Notes: generated by a model from the letters alone, not told the origin. A stretch of 64,000 nt of DNA from Hygrophila difformis (GCA_030278955.1 JAOANR010000006.1:11679915-11743914); one strand, 5' to 3'. Shown: positions 23,263 to 36,809, numbered from the stretch's first letter. Made by a program: numbers and translations.

Positions 23263-23951
23263 AAGACTATCTTTAACCATGACCACCCCAACCACCCAAC
23301 TATTCAACCATCACATTATTTAATTAATTTCTCTCTCCTCCAACTCATCAGTATCCATCCTAACCCAACTACCCCAATTTTACATACTCTATCAATAACC
23401 ACCCAACCATCCAACCATAATATTATATATAATTATTTTAATTTATAAAAAAATTATGTTGAAATATAAAAAAATTAGTGTATCAAAAATATAAAATATT
23501 TTTATCTTACTTATAAAGAATAAAAAATCTAAAATATTAATATATTTTTTTATTTATTTTTATTTTATAAAAAATTGAAAATGGGTTAAATATATCAAAG
23601 TTGATATATTATGTACTTATTTAACAAAAATATAGCAAGAGTGGTCTCTATTTGTAGAGAATGAAAAATTATAAAATGTGATATGTTTATTATTTATTTT
23701 TATTTTAAAATATAAAAATTATAATGATTTTAATAGATTTATTTAAAATTATAGTTGGCCAATGGGAATGAGACAAATGTCACATTCCCATTGGTCATGG
23801 GAGAGGCAACCACAAGGAACCATGTGGTCGGATTTATTAAAATGGTCGACCATGAGCTAGTCTTCTTTTTGAATTTTAGAATTTCTTTTTATTAATTAGT
23901 GATGTGGAGGTTGATCCAAGGGTGGAGTGGTCATGGATGGAGCTAGTCTAA
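23263..23951. mobile_element. Inverted-repeat element, about 690 bp
   Basis: The left end AAGACTATCTTTAACCATGA and the right end GGTCATGGATGGAGCTAGTC form imperfect terminal inverted repeats. The interior is AT-rich with an internal palindrome around ATGGGAATG..CATTCCCAT. There is no coding capacity. The class is unknown and exact ends and target duplication are not fixed. Confidence 0.5.
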
Positions 23952-24189
23952 GAGCGTATCCAACCTTACACGAAATCCAAACCTAACCTAAAATATGGTG
24001 TAAATTCCTCTCCAACCCTCCATTAAACTCAATCCCAAAATTTAAAATTTGATGTTTCTCTCCAACACTACCAAGTTTAGTGTTTATTATTCATTACACC
24101 ATCTCAGTTTTCAACCTTACAAAATGGCCCCAATTTTTCACATATTATATATAGTTTATTTTTTTTAATGATTTTTTGATAAAATGTAT

Positions 24190-24320
24190 ATTAGAAGAAT
24201 AATTAAGATTATAACTATGTGACAAGATGTTAACTCATGTGGCAAAATGTTAATTTATATATCCAAATGCTAGCATATATGTTTAAATGCTAACCTATAT
24301 GTCGAAATGCTAACCTATGT
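24190..24320. repeat. Degenerate short tandem repeat
   Basis: About five imperfect units of roughly 20-24 bp resembling TATGTCGAAATGCTAACC. The unit then runs into the MITE at 24328. Confidence 0.55.
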
Positions 24321-24327
24321 GACTAAG

Positions 24328-24447
24328 AGTATGTTTGGGAGCAAGCATATTTGTTAGCATATAGCATATTGGAAGAGCATATCCTCTCACATTTCTCTCT
24401 CCGAATCCGCTATCTGCTAGCGGATATGCTGATTCCCAAACATCTCC
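24328..24447. mobile_element. Small palindromic MITE with AGCATAT motifs
   Basis: GTATGTTTGGGAGCAAGCAT at the left and GATATGCTGATTCCCAAACA at the right are inverted repeats. The interior holds AGCATAT/ATATGCT and a CTATCTGCTAGCGGATA palindrome. Similar AGCATAT sequence surrounds the MITEs at 28303 and 28662. Confidence 0.55.
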
Positions 24448-25009
24448 TAAGTGTTTTTTTAAGAAAAATAAATAAATTATGTCTACGATCAAGCTTGTTT
24501 GATGTCTTTCAATGTATCTAATCTCATTTTTGGTTGTTTAATCTAATTTTATTATCTAGTTATTTTATATAATAATGTAATTTTTTTTTAGTTTGTCAAT
24601 GCATTTGGGTTCTTTCATGCTCTTTAATATTAATATTTGAAAATTCATAATTAATAACATTTGTCATTTTATAATAATCATTTATCTTGTAAGAATAAAG
24701 TTTTATTTGAAATTAATAAAGGGTATGAATCGCAAACTTGATAAATACTCCTATATGGATATTTTTTGAAACATGCAAAAGTTAGTGTAATAAGGAAAAT
24801 GTTGAAAATATTATCTTGAGTTCGAGTTTGGAGTAATGTGGTGGAAGTGAATTAGTGTTGTTTGTGACATTTTATACCATTTTGTGTCTCAATTTAGTGT
24901 AATGAATTGGAGATGTTCTCAACACATGTAAACAAAAGCACAGCACATGATGGGTAAATTCATATTCATTATTCAACCAAAGGTTAGTTCAAAATACAAC
25001 AAAATTGTA

Positions 25010-25190
25010 ACAACATCAGTTAACTTGAGTGGATGAGGCTCTAGTCACTTAAGCAAGGTCTCGGGCTCGAACATTGTGTATGCAAAAAACTGCTTTGGGA
25101 GAGGCGCCCTTAATTGCCCCTGCAGATCCTCGAAGGATTAGCTTTAGGTCCAATGTGGCATGGGATACCCGGTTTCAACAAAAAAAAAAA
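25010..25190 (+). mobile_element. tRNA-derived SINE, family B
   Basis: A 181-bp element with a B-box-like GGGCTCGAAC and an A-rich 3' end. It is bounded by the 16-bp target duplication ATACAACAAAATTGTA (24994-25009 and 25191-25206). Related but shorter copies lie at 51589, 56361 and 57757. The body shares CTGCTTTGGGAGAGGC and CAGATCCTCGAAGGATTA with them. Confidence 0.88.
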
Positions 25191-25479
25191 ATACAACAAA
25201 ATTGTAGTAGTATCCAAAGGACAAACAAACCAACGTTGTATAGCAAGAATCCCAGAAAACATCACATAGCTGTGCCAACACACTCACCTTGTATTCATAA
25301 AACTTGCATCTTTGGGTTAAGTTAACAACAAACCATGTCTTTTTCAACATTCAAACATAGTACAACGTACTATTGTTCGAAAATGTAACAGCTTATTCTA
25401 CAGTTACATAACTCCAGGCCCCACTGGCCTCTTACACAACAACATAAGGAAGACACCATTTATTTAGTTCCTAACCATT

Positions 25480-26734
<1,255 letters not shown>

Positions 26735-26772
26735 TTAATTGGGGAATGGTAAATGCAGTTGGAGGAGGAACA

Positions 26773-26780
26773 CATATAAA
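26773..26780 (-). promoter_or_regulatory. TATA-like box of GGPPS
   Basis: On the minus strand TTTATATG lies about 95 bp upstream of the GGPPS start codon, after a CT-rich tract. Position and sequence suit a core promoter. Confidence 0.4.
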
Positions 26781-27168
26781 GAGAGGAAAGGGATTAGAAG
26801 AACAGTGTAGGCTAGGAAATAAGTAGGAGAGGGCGAGCACTAGTAGTATAGTATAGTATAGTAACTCTTAGAAGAAAGAAGGGAAGGAAAGGCCGAATGG
26901 ACACAGAGGATAGAGTTTTGGATGAGGCAAAGTGTGTTGGTCAGCATAGTAAATTGGAGCAAGCACTGGCGGACTCGCAGCGCCCTCTATCAAACTTCAA
27001 CAATTTGGCTATGTGTAGGGAACGAAAACCTACATGTGGATTCTTATAAGGTGATTGGATCGGAGATAGATTTAAGTTCATCCAACCCACCACCTAATCC
27101 ATCATCCATCATCCATCCACCCATCACCCACTTTTTTTTATTAAATATATAAAATAAAATAAATAGTA

Positions 27169-27428
27169 CTCCCTCCGTCCCACCACACTTGTCCTGTTTG
27201 ACTTTTTTACACTGTTCATTGTTCAGCTTTGACTCAACTTTATCACAATTATATATTTAGAGAAAAATAGTCGAGTTGGGTCTTGTTAGAATCGTATGAT
27301 CATGTTGTTTTATAATATATATTTTGCAAAATTTTTCATTGTACATATTTTGAGATATTAACAGTTGAAAAAGTGCATTGGATTGTGTGCAAAAGTGAAA
27401 CAAGACAAGTTAAATGGGACAGAGGGAG
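27169..27428. mobile_element. Stowaway-like MITE
   Basis: CTCCCTCCGTCCCACCACAC to AAATGGGACAGAGGGAG with TA on both sides. The interior matches 22337 and 34346 (GTTCATTGTTCAGCTTTGAC). It lies about 490 bp upstream of the GGPPS start. Confidence 0.9.
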
Positions 27429-27459
27429 TATTAAAAACTAATAAAAAAAAAAGTGAAAA

Positions 27460-27960
27460 CCCTAGATTTCATTAGAAATTCAAAATCCCTCAATCCTGCT
27501 TTGAAAATTGAGAATTGAAATTGTTCATCTCTCCCAAATCGCAAATTGTGACTGTTGTTTCGCAGATGTCTTGTGCAATGCTACTTGTCAGAAGCGACGC
27601 TGACGCTTACCATTGTTCTATCATCACCCTCACCTTCGTCCTCCCTCCGTTGAAGAAAATTCTGCAACTGAAGTTGATGATATTAATTCGGTAATCAATT
27701 AATCTGTTATGCTTTTATAGCTTTTTTTTAAAAAAAATTTCTCAACTAATATAACAGTGTGTGTATATATATTCTTCATTGCAGGATGGTGAAGGGTTTA
27801 ATGTTTGACTTGCAAATTGGCATGGAATGAATGCTATTGAGAAAAATTCAATATTTTTTTGGCTCTTTACACTTTCCTTCACAGGATAATTGTTACTTTG
27901 CTTGTTGAAATTTTAATGGGGTATTTGTAATAGTTTAATAGACTTTATGATGTTCAAACA
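27460..27960 (+). other. Possible gene remnant
   Basis: AAAACCCTAGATTTC, typical of plant 5' leaders, is followed by a possible acceptor (TTTCGCAG) and a short ATG frame with MSCAMLLVRSDADAYHCS. The frame closes after about 45 codons. A second possible acceptor follows at 27783. No family was recognised. This may be a decayed exon set. Confidence 0.2.
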
Positions 27961-28302
27961 TAATTTTTTTTAATATAAATTATTGCATTGTTTATGTATG
28001 TTTTAAATCCGCTAACCACCCGATCCACCCGTTTCACCGTGGTTGATGGGTGGATTGGATTTGGATTGAGTTTTAGATGGATGATGGGTGGTTGGATGAT
28101 TAATATAACATTGATGGGTGTAGGTAGATTTAGGCTTCTTCGATCCATTGCCATCCCTAGACATTGGGCCTTTTTTTTATATATAAGCAGATAGCATATA
28201 GCAGATTTGACTAGCATAATTGAATAACAGATATTAATAGTAGATTTGATCATTAGATTATAGTAGCATATTTTATAAAAGGTAGATAGCATATATTTAA
28301 TA

Positions 28303-28562
28303 CTTCCTCCGTTCTTTTATAAGTGACACATTAGAGGTTTTGTCACTGTTCATTGAGTAACTTTGATTCGGGTTTTTAATACAATTATATAAGATAAAAT
28401 ATAGTCAAGTGTGATCATTTTAGATTCGTCTAATCGCATAGATTTAGAATATCAAATTTTCATAATTTTTACTTGTATGCAATTTGAGTTATTGAGAATT
28501 AAAAATGTGTATTGGACTGTGTGAAATATGGGTCCATGACATTTAAAAAAGAACGGAGGAAG
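28303..28562. mobile_element. Stowaway-like MITE, nested
   Basis: CTTCCTCCGTTCTTTTATAA to AAAGAACGGAGGAAG with flanking TA. It sits inside AGCATAT/ATATGCT-rich DNA resembling the MITE at 24328. Confidence 0.85.
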
Positions 28563-28661
28563 TATGAAATTGTACAATCTGCTATGCGCTCTCCAATATG
28601 CTTAAAAAATTAGAGTATTTAAAATTGGTATATTGATCCAAATATGCTTCCCAATATGCTA

Positions 28662-28906
28662 CTCCATCCGTTCATTTTTAGTTGTCTATTTTACCTCAAT
28701 TTCAATAACCAAGATTTGCATTAATTAACTCATAAATTTATATTTTTACCCTTCAACTAAACTCATTCTTAACAAATGCCAACAAATAACATTTATATAA
28801 AGTAAAGGGCAATTCAGTAAAAACATAGTATAACTACCTCAAACTGACAACTATTGTGGAACACTTTTAAATCTCTAAAAAGACAACTAAAAAAGAACAG
28901 GAGGAA
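28662..28906. mobile_element. MITE, GTTCATTTTTAGTTGTC subfamily, nested
   Basis: CTCCATCCGTTCATTTTTAG to AAAAAAGAACAGGAGGAA, flanked by TA. The same subfamily occurs at 47042 and 57453 (AAAGACAACTAAAAAAGAAC). It interrupts a second AGCATAT-type repeat between CCCAATATGC and CCAAACAAGC. Confidence 0.8.
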
Positions 28907-29194
28907 TACCTACCAAACAAGCATATAGGCTGGTCAAACATGCTGTCCCCAATATGCTGACAACCAAACATTCTCATTATAACATCCCTCCACCAGATGA
29001 TATTCATCTTGGAAACAATGAAATGTCTAAATGAGTACCAATAATTTTGATACCACGTTAGTTTCTAATGAATGATTGTATTGAATGATGAAATTGTGGA
29101 ATGAGTACATATTTATGTCTTAAAAGAAAACGGAATTACTTAGTTGGGCCAAGAATAAACTATAAAAAAATAATACACAAAATCAAGGTGCTAC

Positions 29195-29352
29195 ACGACT
29201 CGAGCCTTCCCTTCGGACTTTGTTCAAGGGAACATAGCGGCGGGTGCATCCGGCGTGTGGTTCCGCGCCTCTAGTTGTGTTTGTTTTCTTTTGAGACTTT
29301 GTTTTCTTTTTTTCCTTTTCTACTTGTTTCCTGGCTTCGGCTCCTTAAAAAA
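29195..29352 (+). mobile_element. Possible LINE 3' end
   Basis: Pyrimidine-rich sequence ending in CTGGCTTCGGCTCCTTAAAA plus A-run resembles the 3' tails of plant L1-type LINEs. There is no reverse transcriptase ORF upstream, so this would be a heavily 5'-truncated copy. Confidence 0.3.
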
Positions 29353-29356
29353 AAAT

Positions 29357-30712
29357 ATACTAACTTCGAACTTGTTCAGAAAAATCGATTATTCATATCT
29401 CTTAATTAATCAAATCGAAAACCTATATAAAAAATATTAAAGTTAGTTCAAAAATATTACTATTATAAGCACAAATTCTATACCAAAATTAAAATAATAA
29501 AAATACTAAACTTGAATATTTCATGTTATAATGATGAAAATATGTAATTTTTTATTTGGCTAGCCTCAAACATCCATCAAAATAAAATTTTACTCAAATC
29601 AATTTAAAATATACTATTACTTAACTTAATTATTACTTTACTTTTTAATTAAAAAAAGGTGGGGTTGGATCCCCACCTAGCTTAGTCTTAGATCCAACTC
29701 AGAGCAAGGATTCTTAATGGTACCTACCAACAAATGAAACGCGGCCAATCAGCATTCAGCATTGCCCATTAGTGTGGTTTGTGCTAGTATTTGCTTATTA
29801 ACCATTGCTCATTAATTATGGACCTTGACCATTAAAGAATAAAAGATCGTTTTGAAACGGTTTTTGATGATGAAACATATATGTCGCAGTTATCGAAATT
29901 GTTTAAGGATGTTGTTGAATCAGTTGATCCACCAACAGGCAACAATCAGCATGTACTTCATGTAGATATAGTTTTACTCTCCCCATTCCATATACTGCAC
30001 AATCATCCAATTCTATTATATAGTGTTTCAGAAAACTGTGTGTTTAGACCATCTCCAAAGAGATACTGTATTTTAGAGGAAAATGCTGGAATTGCGTTGA
30101 AACCACTCCAATGCTTAATGCCAGACGCTAGACTAGATAGAGTTCATTCTTGTCCCCGCTAATTGCAGCGTAGCGGGGCAATGTAGTAGCAGCTACTCTT
30201 TTTTTTTTTTTTCCTTCTTCTTTCTTTTTCTCTATTCTTTTCATCTGTAGGGGCAACTACCTTTTTTTTAAAAAAAAAAAAAAAAATTTCATCATTTTCT
30301 ATTTTATTATGTATATTAAATTTAGTTTATATTATTATTTATATTTATTTCTATTAAATAATTTAAAATATTAGGAAATGAAGATTTGTCAAGTGGAATA
30401 AAAAAATCAAAATATAATATTTTTAAATACAGGAAAAATTAGAGTGGATGATTGGAGGAGGGTAGGAAACTGTGAATTTCAATGGAGAATAAAGTTGAGG
30501 TTGACTGGAATCAATAGTTTTAATAAGCGAACTAATTTCTTATCCATATATAAATAGGGCCAGTTATTGAATGCAGGAATATATATTTTCAACATTAGTT
30601 GGTCAATGTAGAAAATATTTATTCAATACTTTTTAATGGTCATTCAGTAACAATTCAACATTTCAGTAATACGGAATCAATATGAGAACCTATTCAGAAG
30701 AGATCTAACTTA
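29357..30712. other. AT-rich intergenic DNA
   Basis: Long T and A homopolymers occur at 30199-30212 and 30266-30287. A 93-codon ORF at 29881-30162 has no recognised domain. No TIR-bounded element was resolved. Confidence 0.4.
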
Positions 30713-30945
30713 CACTTCCTCCGTTTTTTAGTTGTTATACATTTTTAACGCTTAACATATTAAATTGTATAAAAGTAAAAGTTATAAAATTTTGATATTC
30801 TAAACCTTTGCGATTGACAAATCTAACAGGATCATATTTAAATATATTTTATCTTATATAATTGTATTAAAAAATCGAATTCAAGTCACTTAATGAATAA
30901 TAATCACTATGCAAACGTAACAACTAAAAAAAAATGTGATGTGAC
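30713..30945. mobile_element. Eroded Stowaway-like MITE
   Basis: CACTTCCTCCGTTTTTTAG at the left. The interior carries GATTGACAAATCTAACAGGA and TATTAAATTG motifs of the group. The right terminus is eroded after GTAACAACTAAAAAAAAATG. Confidence 0.55.
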
Positions 30946-31430
30946 GATTGTGGGTTAGAATTTATTGATTGTAGTGGGTGTAAAAATATAATATACTTTG
31001 CTTTATTTATTGATTTGATGTGATGCGAGTATGTTCTGTGATTAATATTTAATTATTTTTTAAAATAAAAATAAGAAAAAATATGTTTGGACGGACAAAA
31101 GTTAAAAAAAGAAAATTGAAACATAAATAATGAGATGAAGGTGGTATTTTTCTAAGGGAGAAAATATTAAAAATAGATGTAATGATGCTTGACATTTTAA
31201 ATATACATTGTGCATGTATTTTGATCCCAAATCCCCAATGTGGATGTCTGGCATAGAATTTCAATTTCAGCTCGATTTTGCTTGGAGGAACTGGGCATAT
31301 TCAAGGAAAGTAAACTCATTATTATGTACTATGAAAAGTTTTCCCGTTTATGGCTGCGTTTGAAATCAGACACCAGCGTTTAACGTTTATCTTTTAAAAA
31401 TACATATTAAGAATAGCATAAAAGCATATA

Positions 31431-31690
31431 CTCCCTCTAGTTTTTAATAACTTCTCTATTTCTGCACTACACGTAATCCAATGCATAATTTCAATTATTA
31501 ATATCTCACATTATATATAAGCAAAAATTATAAGAATTTGATATTCTAAAACTATGCGATTAGACGAATCCAACAACATCTCACTTGACTATGTTTTATT
31601 TTATATAATTGTGTTAAAAAGTTGAATCAAAGTTGCTTAAATAATAATATCTACTATGCAAAGGGTAATGTTTAAAAAAAACGGAGGGAG
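31431..31690. mobile_element. Stowaway-like MITE
   Basis: CTCCCTCTAGTTTTTAATAA to AAAAAACGGAGGGAG with TA flanks. The interior includes GCGATTAGACGAATCCAACA. Confidence 0.88.
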
Positions 31691-31987
31691 TATATAGTAA
31701 ACACTAATTTCAGGAACTGACAAATATTTTTTAAACTCTAAACTCTGAACGCTCCTTTCCAAACTTTTAGCTTTCTAAACTCAAAACTCTAAACTCTAAG
31801 TTTAAATTGCATTATCAAACACCATTATTCAAAATTATCTCAATTTAAAATTATTTTTCACAATTAATTTTAAACTCTAGATTTTAAACTTTGAACTACG
31901 CTAAACTCTAATTATTTTCCAAACAGACCCTATGTCTTCTAATATTGCTAAAGGGGACAATGTTGGTATGGTGAATAGTCACTATAG

Positions 31988-31989
31988 GA

Positions 31990-32073
<84 letters not shown>
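31988..32073. repeat. (TTA)n microsatellite
   Basis: A nearly perfect trinucleotide run of about 86 bp. Confidence 0.95.
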
Positions 32074-32074
<1 letters not shown>

Positions 32075-33294
32075 TTAACTTTCAAAGTTTGAGTCTAGGG
32101 TTTAGGGTAAATTATTTCTATCAAATTTTTCATTTTTTTATATCTTTATATTATTTTATGTAATTTTAAATATTTTTTATATTTATTTGAATATAATACG
32201 ATATAATATAGCTTTATTTAATGTAATCGATTTTCATTATTCAAATCCTATATATTTATTTTTTATATTTACACTATAAGAAAAAACCCAATTACCGACC
32301 CCAATTACCGACCACCATAGTCCGGGTCGGATTTACCGACCCCAAAATGGGGTCGGTAATATGTAGCCGTTTTTGGGACCCGGGGCATTCGACAACCAAA
32401 ACACCGACCACAATTAATATGGTTGGTGTTACCGACCCCATTTGGGGTCGGTAACAATTACCGACCCCAATTTGGGGTCTGTAGTTGTTTTCATTTTTTT
32501 TTATTGTTTTTCCCATTTTTTATTATTTATTTTATATTTTTATTAACTATTTATTTAATTATTTATATAATTTAATTAATTATTTATTCAACCAATTAAT
32601 TATTTATTAATTATATAATTTAATTATTTATTATTTATTAATTTTATTATTAAATTCAATAAATTATTTAATTAATTTTATTTTTAATTTTTTGACTCAT
32701 AGTATTTTTTATTAAAAATAAATTTATGTTATTATTTATATTTATTTTAGTTTTTGAATTATTTTATTATTTTATTAATTCATTGATTTCATTTTTTGAT
32801 TTAATTAATTTTATTTTATATTTTATTTAATTAATATTTTTTTAGTATTTAATTAATATAATTTTAGTTTATATATTGTATTTTAATTTAATTAACTACA
32901 AGAAAAAGTCAACTTAATGACCAAAACTCGCGATCGAACATATTGGGTCGCTATTGCTGATCGAATTAGCGACCGAATTATTCATATTAATTATTAAATT
33001 TAATAATACATATGTTATTTTTAAATTTTTATTTATGGAATTTAATTTTTTTTATGAAGTTTCTAATTTGATTAATATTTAGTCATATTGATTTCTATTT
33101 TCTTAATTTTAGTTAGTGTTTTAATTAATTTTACCCATTTAATTTAATTTTATATTTTATTTATTTAATTAATTATTCTATTATTTATTTAATTAATATC
33201 AATTTTATATTAATAATTAAATTATTAATTTACACATTTATATATAAAAATATTATATATATTTAACAAATTGCATATGATAACATGAAAAGTT

Positions 33295-33351
33295 GTGTAT
33301 TCGGATGGCACACGCGCGGGTGAGAAACCCACTTCACCTTGGTTCGAATCT
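33295..33351 (+). other. tRNA-like segment 1 inside the CACTA element
   Basis: Contains CGGGTGAGAAACCCACTTC and a B-box-like GGTTCGAATCT. It does not fold into a clear complete tRNA by eye. It resembles a SINE head and is also present, reversed, at 39303-39365 in copy 2. Confidence 0.45.
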
Positions 33352-33409
33352 CCTCTTCAGCATTTGGGGAGGACTTAATATATAGTATATGACATGTGGC
33401 AGCTTCCCA

Positions 33410-33490
33410 TTGGTGGTGCAAATGGTAGCCCAGCTAGTTAGGGTGTGGCTAGGTGATGCTGAGGTTATGAGTTCGAGCTCTCCTGGATCT
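33410..33490 (+). other. tRNA-like segment 2 inside the CACTA element
   Basis: An A-box-like TGGTAGCCCAGCTAGTTAGG and a B-box-like GAGTTCGAGCTC. The reverse homologue in copy 2 is 38699-38760. It is likely a tRNA-derived repeat captured before the two elements diverged. Confidence 0.45.
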
Positions 33491-33851
33491 CATTTTATTT
33501 CATATTAGAGATTTACGTCGGTAATCTCCCGACCCCCAGAATCTTTGGTGGGCGCCAGATTACCTACCATCATATTACCGACCCGCGTTTAGGGTCGGTA
33601 ATCCCCAAAACGACCCGTAAAACCTAGTTACCGACCCCATTTTGGGGTCGGTAAAATGAAATTTTCTTATAGGGTTAATTTAATAATATTATTTGAACTT
33701 AATTTGGTTTCTTCTATATTTATTCATATGAACTTCTAAATCCTAATTCTCTCGATTTCTCTATTCTATTTCTAGTAGAGAAATCCAAACTAGGGAAAAT
33801 AAATTGTTTTAATTCTCAAATTATCGTGTGTTACAAAACTAGAGAATTGGA

Positions 33852-34026
33852 GGGGATGATGACTCAGCCCAAGTGGTTAAGTTCCTATACTTCCAACGGA
33901 AGGTTGGAGATTCGATCCCTACCGGCCCCCTATCCCTCCCTTTTATCCCCTTTGTAATTTGTGTGGCATGAGCTCTTACTACCTCTTTCCTAGGCCTTCA
34001 ATGCATCATCCTAAGAAAAAAAAACA
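33852..34026 (+). mobile_element. tRNA-derived SINE, family A, full length (175 bp)
   Basis: A-box region CAGCCCAAGTGGTTAAGTTC and B-box GGAGATTCGATCC, then the conserved TTTGTAATTTGTGTGGC body and an A-rich tail. The exact target duplication AGAGAATTGGA lies at 33841-33851 and 34027-34037. Confidence 0.93.
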
Positions 34027-34345
34027 AGAGAATTGGATTTAATTTGTTTTACCTGAGTTCAATTCTATGTGCCTTCAGTAATAGCGTATTAATGGTGGAT
34101 GTTGTATAGGAAGTTTAGGTAATAGTACTTCTACATAAGAAATCAGGACATTATATTATTGAAGTATATAAGAAATAATTGTGTGTGCCGAAAAAGATTG
34201 CCGTAGAAGTTGGGCTGGGTCTATTGAGTTGATTTGGGCCTGGTAAGAATTAATATATGTACATAAAATAAAATAAAGGGAATAAGATGGACACAACTAA
34301 ATTCAAAGGACTGTGAGGTAAAGAACTATATGTTACTATTATTTA

Positions 34346-34604
34346 CTCCCTCCGTCCCACTTAACTTGTCTTGTTTCACTTTTGCACACAATCCAATGCA
34401 CTTTTTTAATTGGTAATATCTCAAAATGTATACAACAAAAAATTATGTAAAATATATATTCTAAAACTACATGACTATACGATTCTAACAAGACCAAACT
34501 CAACTATTTTTTCGAAATATATACATGCAATAAAATCGAGTCAAAGTAGAACAATGAACAGTGTCAAAAAGTCAAACAAGACATGTTAGCTGGGACGGAG
34601 GGAG
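34346..34604. mobile_element. Stowaway-like MITE
   Basis: CTCCCTCCGTCCCACTTAAC to AGCTGGGACGGAGGGAG with flanking TA. Same subfamily as 22337 and 27169. Confidence 0.92.
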
Positions 34605-34775
34605 TATTTTTTAAGTAACAATAGAAACGAGACATTTTTCTTAAAGAGTTGATGGAAGTTGGTAGTATAAATAAAAAATCAGAAAATGGAAATTATGGGA
34701 GAAATAAGTGGTCAGTAAAAATTGAAACCTTCGGTGTGAAGAAGCTTGGAAGGCCCAACCTGATTCCTTATGTAG

Positions 34776-35234
34776 AGCCCGTTTGGAATGGCTTTTTTCC
34801 AAGTGCTTTTGGCTTTTGCTTCTGTCAAAAGCACTTTTAAAGAAAAAAGAGTGTTTGTTTTGGCTTTTTAGAAAAAGCAAAAGCACCTCGAAAAGCTGCA
34901 AAAGTGCTTCTGGGAGAAGCAGCCCAGGGGGTGCTTCTCCGAAAAGCAGAAGCCAAAAGCACCTAGTAATGTGTGCAGAGTCATAAATGCCCCTATTAAT
35001 TTATTTTAATTACACTATAAATATATACTATTATATATAAATAGCATATCCTTTTTGGTAATTACACATTTCAAAAGCACTTTTCACTTTTACATATCCA
35101 AACACACTTTTGAAAAAAAGCTGCTTTTCAAATATTCCATCCAAACACAAAAGTTACCTGCTTCTACTTTTGGCTTTCACTTCTGCTTCTGCTTTTGGCT
35201 TCTGATTTTTTTAAAAGCCAATCCAAACGGGCCC
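34776..35234. mobile_element. hAT-like MITE, complete copy
   Basis: Terminal inverted repeats AGCCCGTTTGGAATGGCTTT and AAGCCAATCCAAACGGGCCC surround AAAAGC/GCTTTT-rich DNA. It is homologous to 1-395. The target duplication is not clear, so the superfamily is provisional. ORFs across it are by-products. Confidence 0.8.
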
Positions 35235-36796
35235 GTAGTGGAGTATATATTTTGCGTTGTACTATCACGGAAATGCTAAGTTAAATCACGTGTGTTTTTA
35301 CTATCATTTAAATGTACATATGTATGCCATTCCTTTGTTGGCGTCGTTATATTCTCAAGGTTTTATTATATAGATTTACAACAACTATCATCAACCGCCT
35401 AATTAAAGTCGATGGAATTAAAACCCAGAAATTATTTATGTGCAAACTCACTCCCTATAGTAGTGATTTAAATTGGGGATTCTCCAAATAAATAACTAAC
35501 CACAATCGCTCGTTTGATTAATTTTATTCAACACCCACCACTTCACTTGTATCAACCTCTTATCATTGCCATTTTATGGCATTGATATAAGAATAATCAA
35601 ATGAAACCTAAAATTTGAATGAAAATAGCAGCAATGATGAAAAAAAATTGGAGCGAGGGTGGGACAAGTATGTAGGGGAGAATGAATGACAGAATTAATG
35701 ATGAGTCCGAAAGACCCAATTAAATACGTAGTAGTGTAAGAGCAAAGCCAAAGCAGCAATAAATAAACAAGCTAGCGATGGGAAGAATTGACTATTGAGG
35801 GGTTTTGTCCTTTAATTTGTTGGGTCCTTATTACAGTGAGTAGTGAGTGACCTTTGCGTGTTTTAGTATAGTATTGCTACTAGCTAGTATTCTTCTTCTT
35901 CGTCTTCTTCTTCTTCTTCTTTTTTTGTCTCCTCTCTTTTTTTTTTCTTTTTTTTTTTTTTTAAATATTAGTAGTGTTATCTCTGAAATTTTGAAGGAGC
36001 GGAACCTCTCTTTGATTGATGAATGTTGAAGGAATTACAAAAATTGCATAAGGAAAAATACAGGAAATTAACGAAAGCTGTAAAGGAATTGAAGGAAACA
36101 GAAAGCAGTAAAAAATTGCAGGAAATTAAGATAAGTAAATGCGGCTCTCTTGAGAGTGTTGGAGGTGTCCAACCTCTTGTGCCACATTACATTTATATGG
36201 GGGTGGGGAACCTAGGGTTCCCTCAGGCCCATGAACGCTCGTCCCTGATTTTCTTCATTTGGTGGTGCCTCGTCATGATTTGTTTCCTTAAATACGCATT
36301 ATGTTGATACCTACCTTCTTCATGTATGAGGCCCCTCACCCTACTAATTTGAGTATGCGTCATCTCTTCTCTTCCGGATATGACTGAGCCTAGCAATGAG
36401 ACCATAAATGGATGGGCCCTTAATATATTTTTTATTGGGTTAACAATTAATTTAATGGTCAATTTTCATATATAAATAATTGGGATCCCACAAACAGTTG
36501 AATGGATCCATTCCAATTTCATAAATACTGAGTAAGTAATACGGAAGAGGAAGACGACCGTGGAGGCCTCTAGCTACTCGGCTATACTATACTGCCTTCT
36601 GACAGATGATGAAAAACACACCCTCTGATCATCAGTTCTCACTAAATGCTCTAATTTTTCATTTTCATGTGCACTGCACTGAAATTATTCATAAATATGG
36701 GTGGGTCATGGAATGGGACATTTTTCTACAATTAATTTAAGTATTAGTATTTATCACTCATCAGCTTTTAATATACTACTATTAGTTCAATTTAAT
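35235..36796. other. Intergenic DNA
   Basis: Contains a CTT-rich tract (35890-35925) followed by T-runs. ORFs at 35847-36307 show low-complexity or unrecognised sequence (MLKELQKLHKEKYRKLTKAV). No family is recognised, so no gene is called. Confidence 0.4.
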
Positions 36797-36809
36797 TAGT
36801 TAATTTGAA

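Larger units (their letters stand above)
32272..33674. mobile_element. Non-autonomous CACTA element, copy 1
   Basis: 1403 bp with termini CACTATAAGAAAA and TTTTCTTATAGGG (one mismatch from a perfect inverted repeat) and a 3-bp target duplication TTA (32269-32271 and 33675-33677). Subterminal regions repeat ACCGACCCC/GGGGTCGGTAA, often as palindromes, as expected for transposase-binding arrays of CACTA elements. There is no transposase ORF. The interior is very AT-rich and holds two tRNA-like segments. Confidence 0.88.

Noticed and set aside
29881..30162. 93-codon ORF with MSQLSKLFKDVVESVDPPTG
   Set aside because: The first 20 residues look protein-like, but the rest overlaps a CATCTCCAAAGAGATAC-type dispersed repeat. 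No domain or exon structure.
31988..32073. CRISPR-like or satellite array
   Set aside because: It is a plain TTA microsatellite. No spacer-repeat structure exists anywhere in the window.
33295..33490. Functional tRNA genes
   Set aside because: B-box-like motifs are present but no complete cloverleaf could be traced, and both segments lie inside a transposon.
36023..36307. ORF beginning MLKELQKLHKEKYRKLTKAV
   Set aside because: A Lys/Glu-rich start suggests a coiled coil, but it follows a low-complexity CTT/T tract. The second half is unlike a protein domain and no splice context supports it.
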